DNA from: Flavobacterium selenitireducens
GTDB taxonomy: Bacteria; Bacteroidota; Bacteroidia; Flavobacteriales; Flavobacteriaceae
Direction: 5' to 3'
DNA length: 64,000 nucleotides
Assembly: GCF_014748335.1 (NCBI RefSeq)
Contig: NZ_JAAVIY010000004.1
Location: 62,001-126,000 of the forward strand
The notes below the pieces were generated by a model. The model made no database searches. It had not been told where the DNA came from and saw only the letters and a list, made by a program, of their open reading frames with translations. Of this stretch, positions 7,592 to 16,339 are shown piece after piece. The position numbers were made by a program, and so were the translations under genes. The first letter of the stretch is position 1, and every line of letters starts with the position of its first letter.

Positions 7592-8259
7592 TATTCTTCA
7601 GTAGTTAGGGCGCGGTTCAAAAAATAGTTGAGCGGCTTGATCAGCGCCAGGTCGGCAGCCGATTTCTGTACGAAATCTTTGTCAAACAGCAATTTGTCGT
7701 CAATCGTTTTGGTAACGGTGAACGATTTTAGTTTCAGGTATTCAATCGCAGGATGATCTTTCTCGTAACCCTTCGGCATCGTCTTGAGCGCGTTGTCGCG
7801 ATCGAACCCTCCAAAAACGGACGCGAACTTCCCGTCGGTAAAAATCGCATCCAACTCGTCGTGGAAAAATGCAATTTCCTTGCGGATTTTTTTGAGGTCG
7901 ACGTTTTCCGGCTGCCATTTTCCGCCCGCAATAAAACTTTGCCCTTTCTCGATATGGATATAATAGCCGGCGAGGTTGGTGTTTTTTTGCCCCGTCGACA
8001 ACCAGATTCCCATATGGGTTTTATAGGGCGATTTGTCCTTGGAGAAGCGAATGTCGCGGTTGATCCGGAACGTGCAGTCCTTTACATTCAGCGATTCGAG
8101 CGACGCGTCATAGGTCGACATCACCTTTATGAAATCCGAGACCAGGGCGTGATAGTTTTCCTTATACGATTCGTATCGTTTCTTTTGTCCCTGAAACCAG
8201 TCGCGGTTGTTGTTCTTGCGTAAATCCTCAAGGAATTGCAGGCTTTCTTTGGCTAACAT
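7591..8259 (-). CDS. DUF2461 (TIGR02453) family protein
   Basis: A 222-residue protein with the family features LRKNNNRDWFQGQKKRYE near the start, FRINRDIRFSKDKSPYKT in the middle and YYIHIEKGQSFIAGGKW after it. The biochemical function of DUF2461 is not known; cytoplasmic location is inferred from the lack of a signal peptide. The ATG at 8259 overlaps the upstream stop as TGATG, which favours it over a GTG one codon earlier. It is the middle gene of an operon with the rhodanese-thioredoxin lipoprotein and murB. Confidence 0.9.
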   Translation of the reverse strand: MLAKESLQFLEDLRKNNNRDWFQGQKKRYESYKENYHALVSDFIKVMSTYDASLESLNVKDCTFRINRDIRFSKDKSPYKTHMGIWLSTGQKNTNLAGYYIHIEKGQSFIAGGKWQPENVDLKKIRKEIAFFHDELDAIFTDGKFASVFGGFDRDNALKTMPKGYEKDHPAIEYLKLKSFTVTKTIDDKLLFDKDFVQKSAADLALIKPLNYFLNRALTTEE

Positions 8260-8963
8260 CACAATTGTTTTTTAAGGTCTTCTTCTGATATGAACCCGTC
8301 GTGTTTCCAAGTCTGTTTACCGCCCACATACAGGATGAGACGCGGCAGCGAGTCGACTTTCATTTCTTTCATCAGGGTTTTGTGTTCGTCGGCGTTGAGC
8401 CGGACGATTTTGACATCTGTTCGCTCCTTTTCCATTTTGGTCAGGTAAGGCGCCATTTTTTTACATGGCTCACACCAAGGCGCGTAAAAGTCGACGAGCA
8501 CCTTATCACTTGATTTGATCAATTCCGCATATTCAGGAGACCGCATACCGACAGCTATCTCAGATCCCGCCTCTGTCTGGCTCAAACCCTGGGCATTCCA
8601 CTTCACATAGCCGCCCTGCAAATCGTACACATTGGCGAATCCCATCTCGGATAATTTAGCTGCCGCTTTTTTCGAGCGCGCACCGGCTGCGCAGTACACG
8701 AAAACCGGTTTGGTTTTATCCAGCTTTGCCGCCGACGTGACAAAATCGTCCTTATCATACCAATCGATGTTTTGAGCGTTGTTCAAATGTCCGCCGGAAA
8801 ACTCCTCAGGCGTGCGTACGTCGAGGATTTGCGCTTCAGGATTACCGTCGAGTTTCTCGGCGAAATCTTTCGGTCCAACCGTTTTTACATGATCCGGAGT
8901 TTGTCCCTGACACGAAAAGAGCAAGGAAACGCAGGCGAAAAGGGCCAAAATCTGAGTTTTCAT
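8259..8963 (-). CDS. Rhodanese-thioredoxin fusion lipoprotein
   Basis: A 234-residue protein. The signal sequence ends in a lipobox with Cys18 (LLFSC). A rhodanese domain follows (about 28-128) with active-site loop CAAGARS and Cys91. A thioredoxin domain (about 140-234) carries WCEPC (Cys164 and Cys167) and the cis-proline region DSLPRLI. It should sit in the periplasm, anchored to a membrane, handling sulfane sulfur and disulfides together. It is the first gene of the operon with DUF2461 and murB. Both catalytic sites look intact; the natural substrate is not known. Confidence 0.9.
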   Translation of the reverse strand: MKTQILALFACVSLLFSCQGQTPDHVKTVGPKDFAEKLDGNPEAQILDVRTPEEFSGGHLNNAQNIDWYDKDDFVTSAAKLDKTKPVFVYCAAGARSKKAAAKLSEMGFANVYDLQGGYVKWNAQGLSQTEAGSEIAVGMRSPEYAELIKSSDKVLVDFYAPWCEPCKKMAPYLTKMEKERTDVKIVRLNADEHKTLMKEMKVDSLPRLILYVGGKQTWKHDGFISEEDLKKQL

Positions 8964-9331
8964 AATCGAAAATAAAAGTGAGCTAAAATACGGTTTTTAG
9001 TTTTGGGTTGGGAAACGGAAATTCGAAATGAAGCACCTACGCTCCAATTCCAAACTCCAAATCATATGAAAACGAATTTGTACATGGAATCCAAATCCCC
9101 AAACCCTTTCCGAATTTCAACTATCCATACGATCCTGAATCGGAAATCCAAAAACCTAAGGCAAAGGTGCAAAACACCAAACGATGCATCCGGTCATTAA
9201 ACATTTACTGTCGTTTGTAAACGTTTGTAAACGTTTGTTGTCGTTTAATTCGAATGGGTCACAATCCCAAAAGCGGCGTCATGCCAGGGCAGGGACTTAG
9301 ATTCGATTGGAGTTCGGAACTTGAGAATTTC
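8964..9331. other. Intergenic stretch with a phased 10-bp repeat
   Basis: No credible gene. The word CGTTT recurs at 9212, 9222, 9232 and 9242, exactly one helical turn apart, twice as CGTTTGTAAA. The DUF721 gene that I recall often following recF in flavobacteria is not here. Confidence 0.6.
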
Positions 9332-10411
9332 TCAAAGATTAAAAATCTTATAGCTTTGATGCGTCTGCTTCACGATCGCCTCGGTGCGTTCAGGATGTGT
9401 GTCCGAAATAAAAAGCTGGCCGAACGCGTCGTTGTCTACCATTTCGACGATTTTTGACACCCGCGTTTCGTCCAGTTTGTCAAAGATATCATCGAATAAA
9501 AGAATCGGTTTTTGCCCCGATTGTTTTTTCACGAATTCGAATTGCGCCAGCTTGAGTGCGATCAGAAACGATTTTTGTTGGCCCTGGCTCCCGAATTTCT
9601 TGATCGGGTGACCATCGATCTCGAACGACAAATCGTCTTTGTGTATTCCCACGGAAGTATATTGCAATGCCCGGTCGCGCTGGACGTGGTCGCCCAAAAG
9701 TGCCAGCATGCCGTGCTGAGACAAATGGCTTTGGTAGACGATCTGGACATTTTCGGACGAATTGGAGATCGTTTGGTGGTACTCGTTGAAGATCGGCAGA
9801 AACTGCTCGAGAAAATCGCGCCTCTTCTCAAAAATAGGCTGGGCAAGCACGTCGAGCTGTTCGTCGTAAATCACTAGCGTTTCCTGGTCGAAATTACGGT
9901 TGGCCGCAAAATACTTGAGCAAGGCGTTGCGCTGCGTCAGTACTTTTTGGTATTGGATAAGCTTGTGGAGGTAAGGCGAGTCAAGCTGGGAAATCACGCT
10001 GTCGATAAAGCTCCGCCTGACTTCGCTGCCTTCGAGGATAAGGTCGCGATCGGTAGGAGAGATGATCACCAGCGGTATGAAGCCAATGTGATCCGAGAAT
10101 TTCTCATAGGTTTTGGCGTTGCGCTTCAGGATTTTCTTCTGGCCTTTTTTGAGGCTGCACACGATCAGCTCGCTCCTGTCGTCTTTCTCGAATTCGCCTT
10201 CGACCACGAAAAAGTCCTGATTGTGGCGGATGTTCTGCATCGCAATCGGGTTGAAATAGCTTCGGCCATACGCCAGATGGTAGATCGCGTCGAGCACATT
10301 GGTCTTTCCCACGCCGTTTTTTCCGACGAAGCAATTGATCTTGCCGTCGAAATCGAAAGACGCATCTTCGAAATTTTTGTAATTGAGCAGGGAAATCTTG
10401 TTGAGGTGCAT
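9332..10411 (-). CDS. recF: DNA replication and repair protein RecF
   Basis: A 359-residue SMC-like ATPase that loads RecA at single-stranded gaps together with RecO and RecR. The start is placed at the ATG at 10411 ([14 protein letters not shown]), where RecF proteins begin; the reading frame is open further upstream but without family similarity. Walker A is GKNGVGKT (30-37). The signature and Walker B regions lie in the C-terminal third ([19 protein letters not shown], then [16 protein letters not shown]). It is divergent from the TPR-ribH operon, an arrangement I recall from other Flavobacteriaceae. Confidence 0.96.
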   Translation of the reverse strand: MHLNKISLLNYKNFEDASFDFDGKINCFVGKNGVGKTNVLDAIYHLAYGRSYFNPIAMQNIRHNQDFFVVEGEFEKDDRSELIVCSLKKGQKKILKRNAKTYEKFSDHIGFIPLVIISPTDRDLILEGSEVRRSFIDSVISQLDSPYLHKLIQYQKVLTQRNALLKYFAANRNFDQETLVIYDEQLDVLAQPIFEKRRDFLEQFLPIFNEYHQTISNSSENVQIVYQSHLSQHGMLALLGDHVQRDRALQYTSVGIHKDDLSFEIDGHPIKKFGSQGQQKSFLIALKLAQFEFVKKQSGQKPILLFDDIFDKLDETRVSKIVEMVDNDAFGQLFISDTHPERTEAIVKQTHQSYKIFNL

Positions 10412-10510
10412 TGGCAAAAGCGGCTTCGGTAACGAAAATCGGGATTCGGGAAGCGGTCGCAAATTTCCGAAAAAATACAACTTTTAGCTTTCGTTTCTGA
10501 ATAAAAATTT

Positions 10511-10518
10511 TATTTTTG
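10511..10518 (+). promoter_or_regulatory. Predicted -7 box of the TPR-ribH operon
   Basis: TATTTTTG fits TAnnTTTG and ends 22 bases before the ATG at 10541. A weak -33 candidate TTTCG lies about 17 bases upstream. Confidence 0.5.
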
Positions 10519-10540
10519 CCCCGCATTAATTTAAAGTTAA

Positions 10541-11332
10541 ATGGCAACATATAATAAGAGAGGTTTCAAAGCGCCCAAAGAAAAAGAGGAAAATGACCCA
10601 ACGTTGGACAACAACTATCTTGAAGACGTAAAAGTCGATGAGAAAGACAGTGCCACGGCAGGTGTTTTCAATACGTTGGACGATACGGCCAACAAGACCG
10701 AAGCTTGGGTGGAGAAAAACCAAAAGATGATTTTCGGTATCGTAGGTGCCGTCGCTTTGGCTGCTATCGGATATGTTGCTTACCAAAAATTCGTTGCCGA
10801 ACCTAAGGAAGACGATGCCGCAGCGGCTTTGTTCGTTGCCCAGCAGAATTTCCAGCAGGCGGTTGACGGCGTAAAGCCGGATTCTCTTTTCGTTCTGGCC
10901 CTTAAGGGATCAGAAGGACAGTACGGTTTTGTAGATATCGCCGACAATTATTCAGGGACAGATGCAGGAAACCTTGCCAACTATTACGCTGGAGTTTCTT
11001 ATCTGAACACAGGAAAATACAATGAGGCTATAGAATCTCTTGATAAGTTCAAGACAGACGACGTCGTGCTTTCTGCATTGGCTCAAGGTTTGAAAGGGGA
11101 TGCATTCTCTCAGAAAAACCAACCGAAAGAAGCGTTGGAATACTATGAGAAAGCCGCCGCTACGAATAAAAACGAATTCACAACACCAATGTATTTGTTG
11201 AAAGCCGGGAAAGCCGCTTTGTCTTTGGGACAAAAAGAAACGGCCCTGAAGCATTTCCAGGACATCAAGGACAATTACGACGCTTCTCCCGAGGCTGCTC
11301 AGGTAGACGCGCTTATCGGATTGGCGCAATAA
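10541..11332 (+). CDS. TPR-containing single-pass membrane protein
   Basis: A 263-residue protein. An acidic cytoplasmic N-terminus (about 1-65) is followed by one membrane segment (MIFGIVGAVALAAIGYVAYQ, about 66-85) and a periplasmic region of degenerate TPRs (LANYYAGVSYLNTGKYNEAI, then KEALEYYEKAAATN). The layout resembles YfgM-like ancillary membrane proteins, but no specific function is assigned. It is one base from ribH and cotranscribed. I recall the recF-TPR-ribH order from other flavobacteria. Confidence 0.88.
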   Translation: MATYNKRGFKAPKEKEENDPTLDNNYLEDVKVDEKDSATAGVFNTLDDTANKTEAWVEKNQKMIFGIVGAVALAAIGYVAYQKFVAEPKEDDAAAALFVAQQNFQQAVDGVKPDSLFVLALKGSEGQYGFVDIADNYSGTDAGNLANYYAGVSYLNTGKYNEAIESLDKFKTDDVVLSALAQGLKGDAFSQKNQPKEALEYYEKAAATNKNEFTTPMYLLKAGKAALSLGQKETALKHFQDIKDNYDASPEAAQVDALIGLAQ

Positions 11333-11333
11333 T

Positions 11334-11852
11334 ATGGCCACAGCGAACAAGAACTTATCAGAATACGATAAAAACCAACTCCCGGATGCGAAAAACTTCA
11401 CATTCGGGATTGTTGTTTCTGAGTGGAACACGAAAGTCACCGAAGGCCTTTTCAGCGGATGCGAAACGGCGTTGCTCGATTGTGGCGTAAAACCGGAGAA
11501 CATCACGCGTTGGAACGTGCCGGGCAGTTTCGAGCTCATCTACGGAGCCGCCAGGATGCGCCAGGCGCTTACCGTCGATGCGATCATTACCATCGGATGC
11601 GTGATCAAAGGAGAAACCATGCACTTCGAATTCGTTTGCGAAGGCGTTACCCAAGGCATAAAAGATCTCAACATAAAAGGCGATATTCCCGTGATATTTT
11701 GCGTGCTTACCGACAATAACGAACAACAATCGCTCGATCGTTCGGGCGGAAGCCACGGCAACAAAGGTACCGAAGCCGCCATAACGGCAATCCGCATGGC
11801 AGATTTGCGAAAGCGCACCTCGGGTCAGAATTTGAAAATGGGATTTAAATAG
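11334..11852 (+). CDS. ribH: 6,7-dimethyl-8-ribityllumazine synthase
   Basis: A 172-residue lumazine synthase, the penultimate enzyme of riboflavin synthesis. It condenses 5-amino-6-ribitylaminouracil with dihydroxybutanone phosphate and assembles into cytoplasmic capsids. Visible motifs are VSEWN for substrate binding, NVPGSFELIYGA, and GCVIKGETMHFEFVCEGV with the catalytic histidine. The C-terminus carries the GNKGTEAA helix. It follows the TPR gene by one base and is followed by a terminator. Confidence 0.97.
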   Translation: MATANKNLSEYDKNQLPDAKNFTFGIVVSEWNTKVTEGLFSGCETALLDCGVKPENITRWNVPGSFELIYGAARMRQALTVDAIITIGCVIKGETMHFEFVCEGVTQGIKDLNIKGDIPVIFCVLTDNNEQQSLDRSGGSHGNKGTEAAITAIRMADLRKRTSGQNLKMGFK

Positions 11853-11870
11853 CGTTTACCTTTTGATAGG

Positions 11871-11898
11871 AAGCTCGTTCGAAAGAACGGGTTTTTTT
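11871..11898 (+). terminator. Terminator of the TPR-ribH operon
   Basis: Stem CGTTC (11876-11880) / GAACG (11885-11889) with a GAAA tetraloop, then seven T residues. Confidence 0.8.
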
Positions 11899-11990
11899 GT
11901 TTAAAGTTTAAGGTTTGAAGTTCAAAGTTTAAGGTTTAAAGTTTAAGGTTTAAAGTTTAAGGTTTAAAGTTTAAAGTTTAAGGTTTAAAG
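11899..11990 (+). repeat. GTTTAAA/GTTTAAG heptad array
   Basis: About 90 bases of near-perfect 7-base words alternating AAAGTTT and AAGGTTT. It leads straight into short hairpin repeat S2. Smaller arrays of the same word are at 17401-17424, 60289-60325 and 61322-61372. Confidence 0.85.
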
Positions 11991-12110
11991 TTGGGCGTTG
12001 CGCCGGAACGGCAAACTGCTTCGTTCCGCGACCTGGGCCGGCGCCGCGCTTTCCACTGTATCTTTTGCTCGTGCCTCGCAAAAGGATGCCGCTGCAATCG
12101 CTAACGCAAG
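11991..12110 (+). repeat. Short hairpin repeat, copy S2
   Basis: It begins TTGGGCGTTGC like S1 and has a diverged left end (GCCGCGCTTTCCACT). The hairpin at 12059-12087 pairs TATCTTTTGC with GCAAAAGGATG. The right end is GCCGCTGCAATCGCTAACGC. The sequence around the hairpin loop differs from S1 and S3, but the pairing is kept. Confidence 0.6.
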
Positions 12111-12158
12111 CACAATTCACCTACATTCTCACCGCATCAACCAAACCTCACCCAAAAC

Positions 12159-12595
12159 CCTTAACTAAACTTAATTACCTTAATTGTTCAAGAAATCGAG
12201 AAATGCGAGTAAGCAGCGGCGCAGCGCAGCGGAGCCGCCAAACGCTTCGCATCCCGGCTCGTCAAAAATCGAAACTCCACACAAAAGCCTTAACTACACT
12301 TAACTATCTTAATTGTTCAAGAAATCGAGAAATGCGAATAAGCAGCGGCGCAGCGCAGCGGAGCGGCCAAACGCTTCGCATTCCAGCTCGTTAAATTGAA
12401 ACAAAAACCCTTAACTAAACTTAATTACCTTAGTTGTTAAAAAAAATTAGTAACTAGCGGCGCAGCGCAGCGGAGCCGCCAAACGCTTCGCATTCCAGCT
12501 CGTTAAATTGAAACAAAAAACCTTAACTAAACTTAACTATCTTAATTGTTCAAAAAAATCGTAACTAGCGGCGCAGCGCAGCGGAGCCGCCAAAC
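12159..12595 (+). repeat. Tandem array of four hairpin units
   Basis: Four imperfect direct repeats start at 12159, 12288, 12409 and 12521 (about 129, 121, 112 and 75+ bases). Each begins CCTTAACTA, has an AT-rich stretch AATTGTTCAA, then the GC-rich core GCGGCGCAGCGCAGCGGAGC (units 1-3 end in CGCTTCGCAT). In units 1 and 2 AATGCGA pairs with TTCGCAT across the core, forming a long imperfect hairpin, for example 12331-12382. It lies upstream of mutL. Reading frames across it are repeat-derived. Confidence 0.85.
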
Positions 12596-12747
12596 CTCAC
12601 ACGTTTCCCCTTCGACACACCACCGTCAAACTCAACAAAAAACTCACGTCCGCGCCCCGCCACGACTTCATGAAAAGCCAAACATTAGTGTGCAAAACTT
12701 TAACCCGCCCTTCACGTTTGCATCCCGGTTTTTTACGTTAATTGTGG

Positions 12748-12755
12748 TACATTTG
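12748..12755 (+). promoter_or_regulatory. Predicted -7 box of the mutL operon
   Basis: TACATTTG fits TAnnTTTG and ends 19 bases before the mutL ATG. The -33 region has only a T-rich run. Confidence 0.5.
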
Positions 12756-12774
12756 ACGTCCACTCAAACAGAAC

Positions 12775-14664
12775 ATGTCCAGTATTATCCAACTCCTTCC
12801 CGACCACGTTGCGAATCAAATTGCCGCGGGCGAGGTCGTCCAGCGACCAGCCTCCGTTGTCAAGGAATTGATGGAAAATGCCGTCGACGCCAAAGCCGAT
12901 GACATCAAGCTCATCATCAAAGACGCAGGCAAAACACTCGTCCAGGTAATCGACAACGGCCAGGGCATGAACCCTGAAGATGCCAAATTGTGCTTTGCAC
13001 GTCATGCTACGTCAAAAATCCGTCATGCAGAAGACCTTTTTTCATTGCATACAAAGGGTTTTCGCGGTGAAGCACTCGCTTCGATCGCAGCCATCGCCCA
13101 CGTCGAGATGAAAACCTGCCAGCCCCACCAGGACCTGGGAACGCACCTTGTCATCGAAGGCAGTAAGTTCGTCTCCCAGGAGGTCGCCGTTTTGCCACAG
13201 GGAACCTCGTTTGCGATCAAAAATTTGTTTTTCAACATACCGGCGCGTCGCAACTTCCTGAAGTCGGACACGGTGGAATTCCGACATATCCTCGACGAGT
13301 TCCAACGAGTGGCCATGGCGCATCCGAACATTCATTTTACGATGTACCACAATGGTGGGGAAATGTTCAATCTACCCGCTTCCAACCTGAGACAACGCAT
13401 CGTCAATATTTTCGGCGGGCGCACGAACGAAAAACTGGTTCCTATTTCGGAATCGACGGAAATCGTCACATTTGAAGGTTTTGTCGGGAAACCAGAATTC
13501 GCCAAGAAAAACAAAGGCGAGCAATTCTTTTTCGTCAACGACAGGTTTATCAAGAGCGGTTATCTGCACCACGCCGTAATGGCGGCCTATGAAGGGCTTT
13601 TGAAGGAAGGTTGCCAACCGTCGTATTTTATCTACCTGAACGTTCCGCCTCATACGATAGATATCAACATCCATCCTACGAAAACCGAAATCAAGTTCGA
13701 CGACGAACACGCGCTTTACGCCATTTTGCGCGCTTCGGTAAAACACAGCCTCGGCCAGTTCAGCGTCGCTCCGGTGCTCGATTTTGAACGGGACGATTCT
13801 TTGGACACGCCATACGATTACAAAGATCGCGATGCGGTCGTGCCCGTTATAGAGGTAGATGGCGGCTTTAATCCGTTCGGGATGCCGTCCGAAAAGCGGT
13901 CAGCGGGCTCTGCTGCGGGAAATTCGTCTTTCGCCTCGGCCGGAAATTACCACCGCAAGACCGAACACGCCAGTTGGGAGAGCCTATACGTTGGCCTCAA
14001 AAGTGATTTTGAGACGATTTCCGAACCCGAAGAGATCCAGTTTGAGAGCGGGGAAGAGGTCACGGCCTCATTATTCGACGAATCGGACATCCAGGCCCAG
14101 GAAAACCGCATGTACCAGCTTCATCGTAAGTACATCGTAAATCCTATAAAATCGGGGATGGTCATCATAGATCAACAACGGGCGCACCAACGTGTCTTGT
14201 ACGAGCAGTTCCTGACCAATATGACCGTTCGCCAGGCGTCGAGCCAACAATTGCTGTTCCCGCTGAACCTGTATTTTTCGACGTTGGAACTCAGTTTGAT
14301 CCGCGAATTGCAATTGTCATTGGAAAATACAGGATTTGTTTTCAGTGAAATCCACCACGACCATATCGTCGTATCGGGATTGCCGATCAACGTGGCCGAA
14401 AGCGAGGCATCGATCGTAATGGAGCAGTTGCTCAGCGATCTCCAGGACGGATTGCCCGGAATGAGTTTCAGCCAAAACGATTCCATCGCCAAATCGATGG
14501 CCAAAAGCGTGGCCGTAAAAACGGGAACGTTTCTCGCCGAACGCGAACAGGAAAACCTCGTAAATGGTTTGTTCGCATGTAAAGAACCAGATGTTTCACC
14601 TTTCGGGAAACCGACTTTCATCACGCTTCGTGTGGAAGATATCGATAAGAAATTCGCACTATGA
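12775..14664 (+). CDS. mutL: DNA mismatch repair protein MutL
   Basis: A 629-residue MutL that links MutS mismatch recognition to strand incision. The GHKL ATPase domain shows ELMENAVDA (31-39), DNGQGM (60-65) and GFRGEAL (95-101). The transducer domain ends near residue 330, followed by a Ser/Glu-rich linker and a C-terminal dimerisation domain. The endonuclease motif, normally DQHAxxE, reads DQQRAHQRVLYE, and a later ACKEPDVSPFGKPT block corresponds to the remaining metal-site region. The stop overlaps the rhomboid start by four bases. Confidence 0.95.
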   Translation: MSSIIQLLPDHVANQIAAGEVVQRPASVVKELMENAVDAKADDIKLIIKDAGKTLVQVIDNGQGMNPEDAKLCFARHATSKIRHAEDLFSLHTKGFRGEALASIAAIAHVEMKTCQPHQDLGTHLVIEGSKFVSQEVAVLPQGTSFAIKNLFFNIPARRNFLKSDTVEFRHILDEFQRVAMAHPNIHFTMYHNGGEMFNLPASNLRQRIVNIFGGRTNEKLVPISESTEIVTFEGFVGKPEFAKKNKGEQFFFVNDRFIKSGYLHHAVMAAYEGLLKEGCQPSYFIYLNVPPHTIDINIHPTKTEIKFDDEHALYAILRASVKHSLGQFSVAPVLDFERDDSLDTPYDYKDRDAVVPVIEVDGGFNPFGMPSEKRSAGSAAGNSSFASAGNYHRKTEHASWESLYVGLKSDFETISEPEEIQFESGEEVTASLFDESDIQAQENRMYQLHRKYIVNPIKSGMVIIDQQRAHQRVLYEQFLTNMTVRQASSQQLLFPLNLYFSTLELSLIRELQLSLENTGFVFSEIHHDHIVVSGLPINVAESEASIVMEQLLSDLQDGLPGMSFSQNDSIAKSMAKSVAVKTGTFLAEREQENLVNGLFACKEPDVSPFGKPTFITLRVEDIDKKFAL

Positions 14665-15482
14665 TGCAAATAACGCCGGTTGTCAAGCAACTGCTCATAC
14701 TCAACGTCATTTTTTTCCTGGGCGCGCAGGCCGTAGCTCCGGCTTATGACTTTCTTTCGCTTCACTATATTCAAAGCGATCAATTCCAACTGTGGCAGCC
14801 GTTTACCTACCAGTTCATGCACGCCGCGTTTCCTCGAATAGAGCACATTGTGTTCAATATGTTCGGTTTGTACATGTTCGGTTCGACATTGGAGCAGTTG
14901 TGGGGACCGAAGAAATTTTTGTTTTTCTACATATCCTGCGGATTGGGAGCGGCATTGGTCAACACGGGATACGTGTATTTCGAGGTGCATCAGTTCCTGA
15001 GCCAAGCGTCAGATTTGGCACTTTCATCCGATCAGGTCCACAAAATACTCAATTTTGATTTCGTCAGGGACAATGCTTATCGAGGGGAATTGTTCGAAGC
15101 CAGCTTGCGCAACGTACTGGATGCATCCCAGCAGTCGAGGATAAACGAAGAGAGTTTCGGTGCGCTGTTCCATGCCGCAGCCACGAGCCAAACTACGATG
15201 GTGGGTGCATCGGGCGCGATTTACGGTTTGTTGGTGGCATTTGCGTTTATGTTCCCGAATGCTGAGATGATGATGATTTTTCTTCCGATTCCGATAAAAG
15301 CTAAATTTTTTGTACCCGGAATCTTGCTTATCGATATATTTTCCGGTATTTCGTCGAGTTCGGTAATCGGTGGGCCAAGTTCAGGCATAGCCCACTTTGC
15401 GCATATCGGAGGCGCCTTATTCGGTTTCCTGATGATGTGGTACTGGAAAAAAAACAGTTTTAACGACAACCGCTGGAATTGA
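14661..15482 (+). CDS. Rhomboid intramembrane serine protease with a loop insertion
   Basis: A 273-residue integral membrane protein. The rhomboid motifs are HIVFNMFGLYMFG (Asn66 region), GASGAIYG with catalytic Ser184, and AHFAHIGGALFG with catalytic His248. Between the early membrane segments and the serine helix there is an unusual hydrophilic stretch of about 70 residues (about 110-180, rich in Ser, Gln and Asp). It is followed after one base by a second, dissimilar rhomboid gene. Substrates are unknown. Confidence 0.92.
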   Translation: MMQITPVVKQLLILNVIFFLGAQAVAPAYDFLSLHYIQSDQFQLWQPFTYQFMHAAFPRIEHIVFNMFGLYMFGSTLEQLWGPKKFLFFYISCGLGAALVNTGYVYFEVHQFLSQASDLALSSDQVHKILNFDFVRDNAYRGELFEASLRNVLDASQQSRINEESFGALFHAAATSQTTMVGASGAIYGLLVAFAFMFPNAEMMMIFLPIPIKAKFFVPGILLIDIFSGISSSSVIGGPSSGIAHFAHIGGALFGFLMMWYWKKNSFNDNRWN

Positions 15483-15483
15483 T

Positions 15484-16338
15484 ATGTCACGCATCCTAAA
15501 TGATTTAAAGAACGAATATGCCCTTGGCGGCCCTGAAACGCGGCTGATCATCATAAATGTCGCAATTTTCATTGTATCGGCTTTGTATTTTGCGTTTGTG
15601 CCAGGCAGCGGTTTTCCGGAATGGCTGGCGTTACGCCCCGGCGTGGTCCTCTACTATCCGTGGACGGTCGTTACGTATTCGTTTCTCCATGCCAATTTCA
15701 TGCATATCCTGAGCAATATGCTCGTGCTTAATTTTTCGGCTCGGTTGTTCCGCACCTACTTTACGATAAAGCAGTTCCTGGGTGTATATTTCCTCGGTGC
15801 AGTTTTCGCGGCCTTGGTCTATATCGCGAACTATTACATTTTTGGGTTGGGCAACGGGCTCGTCGGCGCATCTGCTGCGGTAATGGCCGTTTTGGTGGCG
15901 ATCACGACATACAATCCGACGATGGAAGTACGGTTGCTGCTCATCGGAAACGTCAAGCTCTGGATCATTACGGGTTTGCTGATTTTCCTCGACCTCATTT
16001 CGATCCCAGCAGAAAGTTCCGTTAGCCATTTGTCGCATTTGTCGGCGGCGCTTTTCGGATTCGTATATATGAAACTTTTGCAGAGCGGAACGGACCTTAG
16101 CCGAATCGTCACGTCGGTGATCGAGTTTTTCGCCAACTTGTTCAAACCATCGCAAAAAACGAAATTTAAAAAGGTCCATCGCAATTACGACAACAAAGCG
16201 TCCCAAAAAAAGCCATCCGTCGTAACGAAAGACAGAACACAGCAACAAATCGATGAAATATTGGATAAAATAAGCCGTTCAGGTTATGACAGCCTGACTA
16301 AGGACGAAAAGGATTTCCTGTTCCGCGCAGGAAAATGA
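15484..16338 (+). CDS. Second rhomboid-family protease with a C-terminal DUF6576-like tail
   Basis: A 284-residue membrane protein with six predicted segments. Asn78 (HILSNML), Ser130 in GLVGASAAVMA and His185 in SHLSHLSAALFG form the expected rhomboid site. After the last segment comes a basic cytoplasmic linker and a short tail, DEILDKISRSGYDSLTKDEK, which recurs in Bacteroidota rhomboids. It lies one base after the first rhomboid and one base before the phosphatase-superfamily gene. Confidence 0.92.
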   Translation: MSRILNDLKNEYALGGPETRLIIINVAIFIVSALYFAFVPGSGFPEWLALRPGVVLYYPWTVVTYSFLHANFMHILSNMLVLNFSARLFRTYFTIKQFLGVYFLGAVFAALVYIANYYIFGLGNGLVGASAAVMAVLVAITTYNPTMEVRLLLIGNVKLWIITGLLIFLDLISIPAESSVSHLSHLSAALFGFVYMKLLQSGTDLSRIVTSVIEFFANLFKPSQKTKFKKVHRNYDNKASQKKPSVVTKDRTQQQIDEILDKISRSGYDSLTKDEKDFLFRAGK

Positions 16339-16339
16339 T

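Noticed and set aside
9003..9200. A 65-codon frame downstream of recF
   Set aside because: Low-complexity Asn/Thr/Lys peptide from AT-rich noncoding DNA.
12159..12595. A CRISPR array
   Set aside because: Units are long, contiguous and degenerate, with no constant repeat separated by unique spacers, and there are no cas genes.
12065..12902. Open frames across the hairpin array upstream of mutL
   Set aside because: Their peptides repeat with the DNA units, and one runs into mutL in another frame.
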